Positions 1 through 9,702 of a stretch of DNA of 64,000 nt are shown here, piece by piece (within the stretch, counting starts at the first letter, position 1; the number at the start of each line of letters is the position of its first letter). The stretch covers positions 1-64,000 of the forward strand of contig JALBVF010000004.1 in assembly GCA_025050535.1 (NCBI GenBank). Direction: 5' to 3'. The notes under the pieces are model-generated. The model saw only the letters and a program-made list of their open reading frames with translations. It ran no database searches and had not been told where the DNA came from. The position numbers and the translations under genes were made by a program. This DNA is from Candidatus Protistibacter heckmannii. Its GTDB lineage: Bacteria; Pseudomonadota; Gammaproteobacteria; Burkholderiales; Burkholderiaceae.

Positions 1-181
1 GCGCGACATCTCGCATTGCGCCGCCGTGTCCTTCAGGCTCACGCCATCCAGCCGCATCTTCACCGCACGTCGGCGCCGTTCGTTCAGGGCAGCTACCGGC
101 AGCGTTCTCGAGTCGATTTTTTCCCCGAAACAGGCAGACTCTATATCACTCAATAAGTTCAATGTTTAAGCGCCGGATCAA
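1..181 (-). mobile_element. IS630-type element IS-A, truncated copy (5' end of transposase and one terminal repeat)
   Basis: The sequence matches the transposase 5' end and outer end of the fuller copies at 42534-43546 and 52577-53689, in the same orientation as the former. The element ends with GGATCAA followed by TA at 182-183, the target dinucleotide used by IS630/mariner elements. The transposase start region is altered: where other copies read ATGGACAAC this one reads GGGGAAAAA, so the start codon is gone. The rest of the element lies beyond the window edge or is deleted. It interrupts the transposase-like gene at 184-853. Confidence 0.85.
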
Positions 182-183
182 TA

Positions 184-853
184 GAAGGTAGTCTTGACGG
201 TCAGCGCTGATGTAGGCATGCTGGAGTCTGAAACTCTCGGATAAGAGTCTTTCTTCATGGGCTGAGGCGTGCTGAATTTCGGCTTCCGCCAAATAGCTCA
301 ATTTGCTGTACAGAGTGGCAGGATTGAGCTCGAGCACCTCGCAGATTCGGCGCATCGGAACCTTATTCACGATCATTCGCAGAACCTCCCGATTTAGCCC
401 AGGTCGTTTTTGCTTGCGAATAGAAGGGCCGCAGGAAAAGGTCTGACCACATTCTTTGCAGCGGAATCGCGGCTGGCCTACGTGAGTTTTGCCATGCTGG
501 TAGTAGCGATCGGCATGCTGGCCGATACTCAGCCAAAATGAACTGCATTCTTCATTTGGACAGGAGGCCCCCTGACTACGCAGGTTGATAGAATCCAAGC
601 GCGCCGCTTCTTGGGAAATGCTCAAGTTACCGCACAGGACTGTCGCACGTCTGCAAAGATGGAAAATGAGCACCAGCGAGTCTCTTCCGGATCCTGCAAA
701 CTGATAACTGCCAATCCCAGACGGAACGCGCCATCTTGACTCCTGGGCTGGAACCCCGAAGTTCTGGCAGAGGGGATTTTTGCAGTGATTAACCTGAATT
801 CCATCTACTTCGGGCGGAATTCGCGGATGAGACTTCTCGCCGGGCTTAGCCAA
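184..853 (-). pseudogene. Zinc-ribbon transposase-like protein, C-terminus cut off by IS-A
   Basis: About 223 residues remain from an ATG at 853. Two zinc-binding modules are visible: an N-terminal CKNPLCQ pair and a second ribbon made of CPNEEC and, about 30 residues later, CKECGQTF. A helix-turn-helix-like stretch with RRICEVLELNPATLYSKL follows, then ISADRQDY. I recall this architecture from large orphan transposase-like proteins of proteobacteria whose catalytic part lies in the C-terminal half; that half is missing here. IS-A is inserted at a TA inside a CTA Leu codon, so the reading frame continues into IS sequence for 12 codons and stops. Family naming is uncertain; the truncation is clear. 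Confidence 0.65.
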
Positions 854-989
854 AAGAAAGCCTCCCTTCCTTAAGGAAAGGGGCTATTCCAAGCGTTCAA
901 CACTTTAATTGAACACCTCGGCCCTTCGGGGCGGCTTTTTTTATTTGTAGAAAAATCAGCATCAACTCCCACCTCCCACAGCACCGACC
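854..989. other. Non-coding gap with a weak terminator-like hairpin
   Basis: No gene is seen. Positions 921-932 form a four-base-pair GCCC/GGGC stem with a TTCG loop, followed by a T run at 936-942, which resembles a rho-independent terminator on the plus strand. No plus-strand gene remains upstream, so it may be left over from a gene displaced by the transposon at 184-853. Confidence 0.35.
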
Positions 990-1440
990 ATGCCCAAGCT
1001 CGCCCGCGCCATCAAGACCTACATCCGCGCCAAGGACGAAAACCGTCCGTATCTGATGGCCCAGGCCTTCATGCCAGACGCGGTGCTCGACATGCAGGTG
1101 AAGACCGACGCGATCTCCTTTCCCTCGCGCTCCGAGGGACTCGCCACCATCTCCGACGTGCTGGTCAGCCGCTTCGGCCAGACCTATGAAAACGTCTACA
1201 CCATCTGCCTCGCCGAGCCGCCCGCCGGACACAACAGCTTTTCCTGAAAATGGCTGGCGGCAATGACGGAGAAGGGAAGCAGCAAGGTGCGCGCGGGCGG
1301 CGGCCGCTACGACTGGGAACTCGATCCTGGCGCGGGGCTGGTGCGCCATCTGCGCATCGTGATCGAAAGCATGGAGACACTGGATGCCGGGCACGCCGGC
1401 GCGGTGCTCGGCTGGGTGTCCGAGCTGCCCTATCCCTGGT
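990..1440 (+). pseudogene. SnoaL/NTF2-like protein, frameshifted and truncated
   Basis: The first 85 residues from ATG 990 (MPKLARAIKTY) look like a nuclear-transport-factor-2/SnoaL-like alpha+beta barrel protein of the kind common in Alcaligenaceae. The frame is lost near 1240; the continuation, containing GGRYDWELDP and VLGWVSELPYPW, lies in another plus-strand frame to about 1440. There the sequence switches to the antisense of the livF 3' end, so both genes lost their C-termini at one junction. The ancestral function is unknown; these folds serve as small enzymes or ligand binders. Confidence 0.6.
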
Positions 1441-2113
1441 GCACGCCGGCGCGCACGGCATGCCGGCACTGTCCGATTCGTGCACCACGCGGCCGCGGTC
1501 GAGCACGATGGCCTGGCCGGTCATCGACAGCGCGAGGCGCGCATGCTGCTCCACCACGATCAGCGACATCCCGCCTTCGCTGGCGAGCTTGCGGATCACG
1601 CGCGAGCTCCTGCACGATGATCGGCGCGAGGCCTTCCATCGGCTCGTTGAGCAGCAGAAGACCGGAGTTGACCATCAGCGCGCGCGATGGCCAACCATCT
1701 GCTGCTCGCCGCCGGAGAGCTGGTTGCCCAGGTTTTGGCGGCGCTCGTGCAGGCGCGGAAAGATTTCATAGACGCGCTGCAGATTCCAGTGGCCGGGCCG
1801 CGCGACCACGGTCAGATGCTCCTCCACCGTCAGAGACGGAAACATCTTCCTCTCCTGCGGCACCCAGACCAGCCCGCCGGGCTGCAGATGCGCGCGGCGT
1901 TGTGTGGCCACGCCCGTGATCTTCTTGCCGCGGAAGTGGACGTCGCCACCGTGCATGTCGGTCAGGCCCATCAGCGTGAGCAGCAGCTCGGTCTTGCCCG
2001 CGCCGTTGCGGCCCAGCAGCGCGAGGCTTTCGCCTTCCTTGAGCGCGAAGGAAATTCCGTCGAGGACGACGGATTCGCCGTAGCCGGCGCGCAGGTTTTC
2101 GGTCCGCAGCAGT
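1441..2113 (-). pseudogene. livF: LivF-type ABC transporter ATPase, decayed
   Basis: This is the second ATPase of a branched-chain amino acid-type (HAAT) importer. Visible parts are the Walker A region GRNGAGKTE, the Q-loop region LVWVPQERKMFPSLTVEEHL, the signature LSGGEQQM and the H-loop region LIVVEQHARLAL. These fall in three frames, with breaks near 1690 and 1605. The expected start overlapping the livG stop reads ATA TCT GAA instead of ATG, so initiation is also lost. The C-terminus is missing after about 1440. The last Walker A residue is Glu instead of Ser/Thr. At least three independent lesions make this a confident pseudogene. Confidence 0.85.
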
Positions 2114-2869
2114 TCAGATATGCTCGGCCTCGCCCAGATAGACTTCCTTGACGCGCGGGTCGGCCGCGATTTCCGCCGGGGTGCCTTCGGTCAGCACCTT
2201 GCCGGCGACCAGCACCGTGATGCGCTCAGCGAAGCGGAACACCAGATTCATGTCGTGCTCGATAAACAGGATGGTCACGTCGCGCGGCAACTGGGCGATC
2301 ACTTCGAACAGCTCCGAGCTTTCTCCCGCGGGAATGCCCGCCGCCGGTTCGTCCAGCAACAGAATGCGCGTCTTCGTCGCCATCGCCAGCACGATCTCCA
2401 GCAGGCGCTGCTTGCCGTAGGCCAGATTGCGCGTGAGCGCGTCGGCTTCCTTCTCCAGGCGCAGCGAGGCGAGCAGGCCCATGTCCTCCTCGATCTCCTC
2501 GCGGCATTGGAAGACGGTGCAGCTCAAGACGGTGCCGCGGCACTTGCGTTCGCAGATCGCCAGCACCACGGATTCCAGCATGGTCAGCCCGGGGAAGAGC
2601 GTGTTGATCTGGAAGGTGCGGCTGATGCCGCGCTTGACGCGCTGATGCTGCGCCAGGCCGATGATGTTCTCGCCGCCGAGCAAGATCGTGCCCGCGGAGG
2701 GCTCGTAGACGCCGGTCAGCAGATTTATGAAGGTCGTCTTGCCCGCGCCGTTCTGGCCGATCAGCGCATGGCGCGCGCCCGGCGCGAAGCTCAGACTGAT
2801 GTCGCTGTTCGCATGGAAGGCACCCAAGCTCTTGCCGACGCCTTCGGTGCGCAAAGTCATGTCGCTCAT
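2114..2869 (-). CDS. livG: LivG-type ABC transporter ATP-binding protein, intact frame
   Basis: This 251-residue cytoplasmic ATPase has Walker A GQNGAGKTT (about residues 38-46), a signature variant LAYGKQRLLE, Walker B RILLLDEP and H-loop IEHDMNLVF. Length and motifs fit the LivG family, and the C-terminal VKEVYLGE is typical. Its start overlaps the end of livM and its stop overlapped the former start of livF, showing one operon livHMGF running leftwards. It is the only component of the transporter still open, so although readable it probably no longer contributes to transport. Confidence 0.85.
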   Translation of the reverse strand: MSDMTLRTEGVGKSLGAFHANSDISLSFAPGARHALIGQNGAGKTTFINLLTGVYEPSAGTILLGGENIIGLAQHQRVKRGISRTFQINTLFPGLTMLESVVLAICERKCRGTVLSCTVFQCREEIEEDMGLLASLRLEKEADALTRNLAYGKQRLLEIVLAMATKTRILLLDEPAAGIPAGESSELFEVIAQLPRDVTILFIEHDMNLVFRFAERITVLVAGKVLTEGTPAEIAADPRVKEVYLGEAEHI

Positions 2870-3846
2870 TGCTTGCTCTCCTTATTCAGGAGGCCTTTGA
2901 GGGCGGCGTCCGCGCCGCCGAGCATGCCGCCGCGCGCGAACAGCACCAACAGCATCAGCAGCAGGCCGATCCAGAATTGCCAATAGGCCGGGTTGATGCC
3001 CGAGAGAATACCCTGCGCCACCATGAAGACGAAGGCGCCGACCAGCGCGCCGTAGAGGCGGCCGCTGCTGCCCAGCACCAGCATGATCAGCAGCTCGGCC
3101 TAGCGGTTGAAGCTCAGAGCGTCCAGGCTGACGAACTGCGTGGTCTGCGCCAGCAGGCCACCAGCCACGCCGGCGATCGCTGCACCGATGGTGAAGGCTT
3201 CTATCAGGCGGCGGTTCACCGCCGCGCCGATCGCCGGCATGCGCTTGGCGTCCTGCTGGATGCCGCGCAACGACAGGCCGAAGGGCGAATTCACCAGACG
3301 ACGCATCGGCACGAAAAGGAGGAACAGCACCACGCCGCTATAGACGTAGGCGAGCTTGCCGTTGAGGTCGAATTCGAACACGCCGAAGAGCTTCCGCATC
3401 GTCACGCCCGAGAGGCCGTCGACGCCGCTGGTGAGGAAGGCCATATTGTTGCCCGCCTCGAAGAGCATCAGGCCGATGCCCAGGGTCACGATCAGCCGGG
3501 TCAGGTCCTGGCTGCGCACGACGATGAACGCCGTGAGAAAGCCGACCACGGCGGCGACCGCACCCGCCGCCAGCAGGCCGGTGACCGGCTCGCCCCAGCC
3601 ATGCGCGCCGAGCAGGCCGGCGGTGTAGACGCCGACGCCGAAGAAGGCCGCATGGCCCAGCGACACGATGCCGGCGTAGATGAGGATCAGGTCCAGCGAA
3701 AGCGCGAAGAGGCCGGTGATCATGATCTGGCTGCCGATCATCAGATAGCCGGGCAGCAGAAAGAACGCCGCGATGGGCAGCAGCCAGAAGACGATCTCGA
3801 GCGGCTTCCAGTTGTCGCGCGGCAGCAGGTGCGTGAGCTTGCTCAT
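2866..3846 (-). pseudogene. livM: LivM-type permease interrupted by an amber codon
   Basis: This is an inner-membrane permease of the branched-chain amino acid-type importer, with many hydrophobic helices from MSKLTHLLPRDNW onward. The frame is open from 3846 to a TAG at 3100-3102, then continues in the same frame as AELLIMLVLGSSGRLYGA to the stop at 2866. The TAG lies in the conserved segment before the last membrane part, where related proteins commonly have Ser (TCG to TAG would be one change). No frameshift was noticed. Read-through would give about 326 residues, the normal family length. Confidence 0.85.
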
Positions 3847-4733
3847 GCGCGCCTCCGGCGCATGGCCTGGGCGAGGAATTCGGACAGGCCCGCCGGGAAC
3901 AGCGTCAGCAGCACCACCATCATTGCGTAGATCACGAAAGCTCCAACTTCGGGCACGTAGTACTTGCCCGCCACGTCGATGATGCCCAGCAGCAGCGCCG
4001 CGACCAGCGGGCCCTTGATGCCGCCCGCGCCGCCCATGGCGACCACGAGTAGGAAGTACACCATGTACTTGAGCGGGAAGACCGGGTCCAGGCCGAGCAC
4101 GTCGATGCCCAGGCCGCCGCCCAGCCCGGCGAGGCCCGAGCCCAGCGCGAAGGTCAGGCTTAACACTCGCTCGACGTGGATGTCAATGCCGGCCGACGCC
4201 TGCTGGTTGTCCACCGAGGCGCGGATCTGCGCGCCGAAGCGGGTGTGCGTGATCAGCCAGCCCAGGGCCAGGGTGATGACAACCACCACCGCGATCAGGA
4301 AGAGCCGGTAGGCGCCCACCTACAGGCCGAGCAGCGAAATCTGTCCACGCAGCGCCTCGGGCAGCTGCACCGGCTTCTGGCTGGGGCCGAAGAACCAGGT
4401 GGCGATGGCGATCGAAATCAGCGTGAGGCCGATGGAGAACAGCACCTGGTCCAGATGGCTGGCCTTGTAGAGGCGGCGGTAGAGCAGGCGATCGATTACC
4501 AGGCCGACGGCCGCGCTGGCGATGAAGGCCACCGGCAGCGAAGCCAGGAAGGGCACGCCGAGGCGCGACATCAGCATCACGCTGACGTAGCCGCCGAGCA
4601 TGGCGAAGGTACCATGGGCCAGATTGACGAAGTTCATCAGGCCCAGCGTGACCGACAGGCCGACGCTGATCATGAACAGCAGGCTGCCGTAGGCGATGCC
4701 ATCGAACAGGACGCCGGCGAAGTGGACGAGCAT
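3843..4733 (-). pseudogene. livH: LivH-type permease interrupted by an amber codon
   Basis: This is the second permease of the importer, starting MLVHFAGVLFDGIAYGSLLF, a typical LivH beginning. The stop is a TAG at 4320-4322; the same frame resumes as VGAYRLFLIAVV and runs to 3843, where it overlaps the livM start. Together the two parts are about 296 residues, normal for LivH. The gene begins 4 bp after the pcaDC stop, so the transporter was probably co-transcribed with the pca genes and may have imported an aromatic acid and not amino acids; that substrate is an inference. Confidence 0.85.
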
Positions 4734-4737
4734 GGGG

Positions 4738-5916
4738 CTAGCTTCCCGTGTTGAGCCTGCCCTCCTCGGCGAGAATCTTCTCGGCGAGGTGGAAGGCGGA
4801 GTTGGCGGCGGGCACGCCCGCGTAGATGGCCGAATGCATGATCAGCTCGCGCAACTGATCGACCGTCACGCCGTTGTTGATCGAGGCGCGCAGATGCAGC
4901 GCCAGTTCCTCGGGGCGGTTCAGCGCGATCATCATCGCGATGGTGATCAGCGAGCGCGTGTGGCGCGGCAGGCCGGTCCGGGTCTAGATGTCGCCCCAGG
5001 CGTGGCGCGTGATCATTTCCTGGAATTCGGCGTTGAAGCTGTTGCGCTTGGTGATCGAGCGCTCGACGTATCCCTCGCCCAGCGTCGCGCGGCGCGCCGA
5101 CATGCCGGCGTGGTAGTGGGCTTCCTCGCTCATGCTGCCGCCGTTGAGGCAGTCGATCAGGGCGGCGGTGAACATACCGGCCTGCTCCCAGTTGGAGATG
5201 TGCGCGGCGTCGAGTTCGAGGTAGCGCGCGCCCGGCACGTTGTCGGAAATCTCACGGCCCTGCTCGGGCGTGAGCACCTTGTCGTGGGTGCCGGCGATGA
5301 CCAGGGTGGGCGCACCGATTCGCGGCAGGCTGTCGACCATGTTCATGTCGCGCACCGCCGCGCAGTTGGGGGCATAGACTTCTGGCTTGATGTTGGCGAG
5401 CATGGCGCTCACCCGCGTGACGGCGCGCGCGGCGCGCTGCTTATAGAGCTTGGTGAACCAGCGGTCGACCACGCCCGGAATGATGGGCTGCAAGCCTTCC
5501 TTGCTCACCAGGCCGATGCGGATTTTCCAAATCTCGGGCGAGCCCGAGCGCGCGGCCGTGTTGCACAGGACCAGCTTGCGCATGCGCTGCGGATGATGGA
5601 TGCCGAGCCAGATGCCGGTCATGCCGCCCATGGACAGGCTGCAGAAATGCACGCTCTGCAGGCCCAGATGATCGAGCAGGCCAACGGCGTCGCCGCCGAG
5701 CTGATCGAAGGTGTAGGGGCCGGGCGTGACCTCGTACTGGCCGTGGCTGCGGGTGTCGTAGCGCAGCACGCGGAACTGCGCGAGCAGCGCCGGCATCTGC
5801 GGCTCCCACATGTCGAGCGTGGTGCCCAGGGAATTGGAGAGCATCAGCACCGGCATGGATTCTTCCCCTTCAAACCAGTAGTGCAGTCGCACGTCCTTGA
5901 GTTCTGCGAATGGCAT
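4738..5916 (-). pseudogene. pcaDC: Fused 3-oxoadipate enol-lactonase / 4-carboxymuconolactone decarboxylase, Trp codon changed to TAG
   Basis: The N-terminal half is an alpha/beta-hydrolase enol-lactonase (PcaD) with nucleophile elbow SLSMGGMTG, acid region GTHDKVL and His in DAAHISNWEQ. Without a stop it runs into a carboxymuconolactone decarboxylase (PcaC) domain starting around GMSARRATLGEGYVERS, so the two are fused. In the PcaC domain a TAG at 4984-4986 sits between HAWGDI and TRTGLPRHTRSL; the family has a conserved Trp here, consistent with TGG to TAG. The rest, including LRELIMHSAIYAGVPAA, is in frame to TAG 4738. The lactonase part could still be made, while the decarboxylase part would be lost. 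Confidence 0.85.
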
Positions 5917-5942
5917 GTCGGTCTCTCTTGTTTGAATTGCTG

Positions 5943-7140
5943 TTACTTGCGCGTGGCGCCGGCGTGCGCGGCCAGCACTGCGTCCACGAACTGTCCCGCC
6001 TGGCCGAGATAGCGCGCGGGATCGAGCAGCGCGTAGCGCAGCGCACCGCCGCTCGTGGCGGCAGCCTTGGAGGCGGCCTCCACCGCATGATGCGCTTCCA
6101 TCCTGTCGATCTTGCGGCCCAGGGCCAGCATCACGGCTTCAGCCATCACCAGGCCGTGCGTCGCGCCGATGTTCTCGTGCATGCGCGCGGCGCCCACGTC
6201 CAGTCCCTGCGCGATCTCGCGCAGCGGCTCGAGCGCGGCCGAGGTCAGCGCGGCGATCTCGGGCAGCGTGTCCCATTCGGCCTGCCAGCCGCCCAGGGCG
6301 CGCTCATGTTCCTGGACCATTCCCGAGAGCATGGTCGCGACGAGGCCCGGCACGCGCGCCGCTGCCAGCGCCGCTGCGCAGCCCACCGGGTTGCGCTTGT
6401 GCGGCATGGTCTAGGAGCCGCCCTTGCCGGCCGCCGCAGGTTCGAAGGCTTCCATCACTTCGGTCTGCGCGAGCAGGGAGATGTCGCGCACCATCTTGCC
6501 GAGGCTGCCGGCGAGGATGCCGAGGACCGTCGCGGCCTCGGCGAAGCGGTCGCGCTGGCCGTGCCAGGGCGCGGCGGGCAGCGCGAGCCCCAGGTCCGCG
6601 GCCATGGCCGCAGCGACGGCCCGTCCGCCCTCGCCAAGGCTGGCGAGCGTGCCGGCCACGCCGCCGAACTGCAGCGCCAGCGCCCGTTCGCGCAGCGCTG
6701 CGATGCGCTCGCGGCTGCGCAGCAGGCCGTCAGCCAGCCGGCGGCCTTGAGGCCGAAGGTGATGGGCAGCGCATGCTGCATCCAGGTGCGGCCGATCATC
6801 GGCGTGTCGCGGTGATGGCGCGCAAGCGCGGCCAGCACGTCGCGCAGCTGCAGCACGACGCCCGTGTCCATGATGTCCTGGCTGGTCGCGCCCCAGTGCA
6901 CGAAGCCCGAGGCGGCCTTGATGGCCGTGCCGGCCTGCGCCACCGCGGCGGTGAGCTGCTTGACCAGGGGAATCGCCAGATTGCCCGAGGCGTGCGAACC
7001 CTTGGCGAGCGCGTCGAAACCCATCAACTCCGCCTTGCAGGCCGCGGCGATCGGCGCGGCCGCGTCGGCGGGAATCACGCCGGCCTTGGCTTCGGCGCGC
7101 GGTCAGAGAAGACCGCGAGCATGGCGTCCGAGCCGGCGCT
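5943..7140 (-). pseudogene. pcaB: 3-carboxy-cis,cis-muconate cycloisomerase, multiply broken
   Basis: PcaB belongs to the fumarase/aspartase superfamily and acts after ring cleavage. Recognisable blocks are GVIPADAAAPIAA, HWGATSQDIMDTG, RTWMQHALPITFG and the signature SxxMPHKRNPVG. A deletion near 7090 removes part of the N-terminal helix region after AMLAVFSDRA, the frame changes near 6735, and a TAG at 6414-6416 replaces a residue of the catalytic loop GGSSTMPHKRNP, where family members have Ser. The C-terminal part from MPHKRNPVG to 5943 is open but lacks the active-site partner segments. Confidence 0.85.
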
Positions 7141-7152
7141 GAATTGGGCAAT

Positions 7153-7725
7153 TCAGACCTCGAAGAAGACGGTTTCCGCGCCGCTCTGGATGCGCACGTT
7201 CCATTCAAACTTGCCGCCGCCCAGTGGCTTGGCGATCAGCGTGGCGTGGTGCTCGGCGGGGATGAGCTTGAGCACTGCGTCTTCCGCGTTGGCCTGCGCG
7301 CCGGCTTCGTCGCCGAAGTAGATGCGCGTGGCCAGGCGCTTGAGCACGCTGCGCACGAAGACCGACACGGTGATGTGCGGCGCCTGCGGCGTCTTGCCAT
7401 CCGCGCCGGGCACGCGGCCGGGACGGATGGCGCTGATGGTGAAGTGGCCTTCGGCGTCGGTGCGCATGCGCGCGAAGCCGAGGAAGCCCTCTTCTACAGG
7501 CAGCTTCTGGGGATCGTCGGGATGGTTGTGCTTGCCGTGCGCATTGGCCTGCCAGAATTCGACCATGCCGTCGGGGATGGGCTTGTCGTTCGCGTCGGTG
7601 AGTACGCCGGTGATGGTGACGCGCTCGCCGGACACGTCGGGGCCGGCCATCTCGCCGCTGTTGAGCCAGTCCAGGCCGATGTGCAGATAGGGGCCGACGG
7701 TTTGCGATGCGGTTGCGTAGAGCAT
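7153..7725 (-). CDS. pcaG: Protocatechuate 3,4-dioxygenase alpha subunit
   Basis: This 190-residue protein starts MLYATASQTVGPYLHIGL, the classic PcaG beginning, and contains FWQANAHGKHNH and PHITVSVFVRS. The alpha subunit pairs with PcaH in the Fe(III) intradiol dioxygenase that opens protocatechuate to 3-carboxymuconate; it lacks the iron ligands, which PcaH supplies. The start ATG overlaps the pcaH stop by one turn (TAAATG). No lesion is seen, but its partner PcaH has a broken start, so an active enzyme is doubtful. Confidence 0.9.
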   Translation of the reverse strand: MLYATASQTVGPYLHIGLDWLNSGEMAGPDVSGERVTITGVLTDANDKPIPDGMVEFWQANAHGKHNHPDDPQKLPVEEGFLGFARMRTDAEGHFTISAIRPGRVPGADGKTPQAPHITVSVFVRSVLKRLATRIYFGDEAGAQANAEDAVLKLIPAEHHATLIAKPLGGGKFEWNVRIQSGAETVFFEV

Positions 7726-8468
7726 TTATTTCTCCCAGGGCGTGGCCAGCTGGCCGCGCAGCACGATGTCGAAGCGGTAGCCGGTGGCGTATTCCGACAT
7801 GGCGGTCTCCCAGTCGAAGCAGGAGATCAGGCGGTTGCGCGCGTTGACGTCGGCGGTGCTGTTGAAGATGGGGTCGAAGGGCAACAGCGGATCGCAGGGG
7901 AAATACATCTGCGTGACCAGGCGCGTGGTGTAGGCGTTTCCGAAGAGCGAGAAGTGGATATGCGCCGGACGCCAGGCGTTGTAGTGATTGCGCCATGGAT
8001 AGGGGCCGGGCTTGACGGTGAGGACGCGGTAGCGGCCCTCGTCGTCGGTCATGGTGCGGCCTTCGCCGAGGAAGTTGGGGTCGAGCGGCGCGTCATGCTG
8101 GTCGTTGGCGTTCACATAGCGGCCAGAGGAATTGGCCTGCCAGACTTCCACCAGGGTGTTGCGCACCGGGCGGCCACTCTCATCGAGCACGCGGCCCGAG
8201 ACGACGATGCGCTCGCCCAGGGCTTCGCCCTTGGCGCCGGGGGAACGGGTGAGGTCGGCGCCGCCGGGCTTGATGATCGAGCGCGGAAAGGTCGGCCCGG
8301 TGGTCTCGGACCGCGTCTGCAGTAGCGCGATCAGCGGCTGCGCGGGCGAGCGCGCCGGCGTCGAGGCATAGGGATCGAAGTGGTATTCGGGCTGCGTGTC
8401 CCAGTACGGCTTGCGGTAAGGGCGCGGCAGGACCAGTGCGTCGTTGCTCGTTGTCCTTCTCTCTTCAT
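7726..8468 (-). pseudogene. pcaH: Protocatechuate 3,4-dioxygenase beta subunit with N-terminal frameshift
   Basis: The catalytic body is complete: GRY and PGPYPW hold the two Tyr iron ligands and PAHIHFS the two His ligands, and the LYF-equivalent MYFPCDPL follows. The only well-placed start, ATG 8468 with GGAG 8 bases upstream, is out of frame with this body; the correct frame reads SNDALVLPRP from about 8450 onward without a start codon. The remaining in-frame start is a GTG at 8188-8190, which would drop about 90 residues including part of the subunit interface. A 1-2 base slip within the first dozen codons explains this. Low-level alternative initiation cannot be excluded. Confidence 0.7.
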
Positions 8469-8512
8469 ATGGGTGCTCCGCCGGGATGCGGGGCGCGCCG
8501 TTTTCTTGCGGC

Positions 8513-9643
8513 TCAGACGCGTTCGACGATCAGGGCGATGCCATGGCCCACGCCGATGCACATCGTGCACAGCGCATAGCGGCCGCCGGTGCGGTGCAAC
8601 TGATAGACGGCGGTGGTCACGAGACGCGCGCCGCTCATGTCCAGCGGATGGCCCAGGGCGATGGTGCCACCGTTGTGATTGACGCGGGGATCATCGTCGG
8701 CGATGCCGAGTTCGCGCAGCACGGCCAGGCCTTGCGCGGCGAAGGCTTCGTTGAGTTCGATCACGTCCATCTGGCCGATCGTCATGCCCAGGCGCTGCAG
8801 CAGCTTCTGCGAGGCGGGCACGGGGCCCATGCCCATGATGCGCGGCGGCACGCCGGCGGTGGCCATGCCGACGATGCGCGCCTTGGGCGTGAGGCCGTTG
8901 CGGGCGGCGGCGGCTTCCGAGGCGAGCAGGATGGCGCAGGCGCCGTCGTTCACGACCGAGGCATTGCCGGCGGTGACGGTGCCGTCGGGGCGCACGACCG
9001 GCTTGAGCTTGGTGAGCCACTCGAGGCTGGTGGCGCGCGGATGCTCATCCTGCGAGACGACGATCGCGTCGTCCTTCTTCTGCGGGATGATGACCGGCAC
9101 GATTTCCTGCGCCAGCACGCCGTTGGCCTGGGCCTTGAGCGCCGTCTCCTGGCTGCGCAGGGCAAAGGCGTCCTGGTCGGCGCGATTGATCTTGTAGTCG
9201 GTGGCGACGTTCTCGGCCGTCTCGGGCATGGAGCCCACGCCGTACTTGGCCTTCATCAGCGGGTTGATGAAGCGCCAGCCGATGGTGGTGTCGAAGATGT
9301 TGGCGCTGCGCGAGAAGGCGGTGTCGGCCTTGCCCATGACGAATGGCGCGCGGCTCATGCTTTCCACGCCGCTGGAGATCATCAGCTCGGCTTCGCCGGC
9401 CATGATGGCGCGCGCGGCGGTGCCGGTGGCGTCCATGCCGTAGCCGAACAGGCGGTTGATCGTGGCGCCCGGCACTTCCTGCGGCAGACCCGCGAGCAAC
9501 GATGCCATGTGGGCGACGTTGCAGTTGTCCTCGCTGGCCTGGTTGACGTTGCCGTAGATCACGTCGGCACGCACGACCGACAGGGAGCCGGCGTAGCGGC
9601 CGATGGGGGTGTGGACTGCGTCGCAGATAAATGCAGCGGTCAT
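8513..9643 (-). pseudogene. pcaF: 3-oxoadipyl-CoA thiolase, open frame but nucleophile Cys replaced and segment deleted
   Basis: The protein begins MTAAFICDAVHTPIGRY and ends CTMCIGVGHGIALIVERV, typical of PcaF, which cleaves beta-ketoadipyl-CoA to succinyl-CoA and acetyl-CoA. It has 376 residues against about 400 in the family. The missing part follows VRAD: VIYGNVNQ comes at once where roughly 24 residues are expected. The nucleophile motif, normally NRLCGSGMDA, reads NRLFGYGMDA, so the catalytic Cys is Phe. The conserved GHPLGMSGAR reads GHPLDMSGAR. The C-terminal Cys and the His remain. No stop is present, so gene finders will call it intact; the chemistry says it is dead. Confidence 0.85.
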
Positions 9644-9702
9644 TGCTGTTTCCTTGGCCTCTTCGTTGTTGTCGGGGTCTTGCCGCGCGGCTGCATGCGG
9701 CC

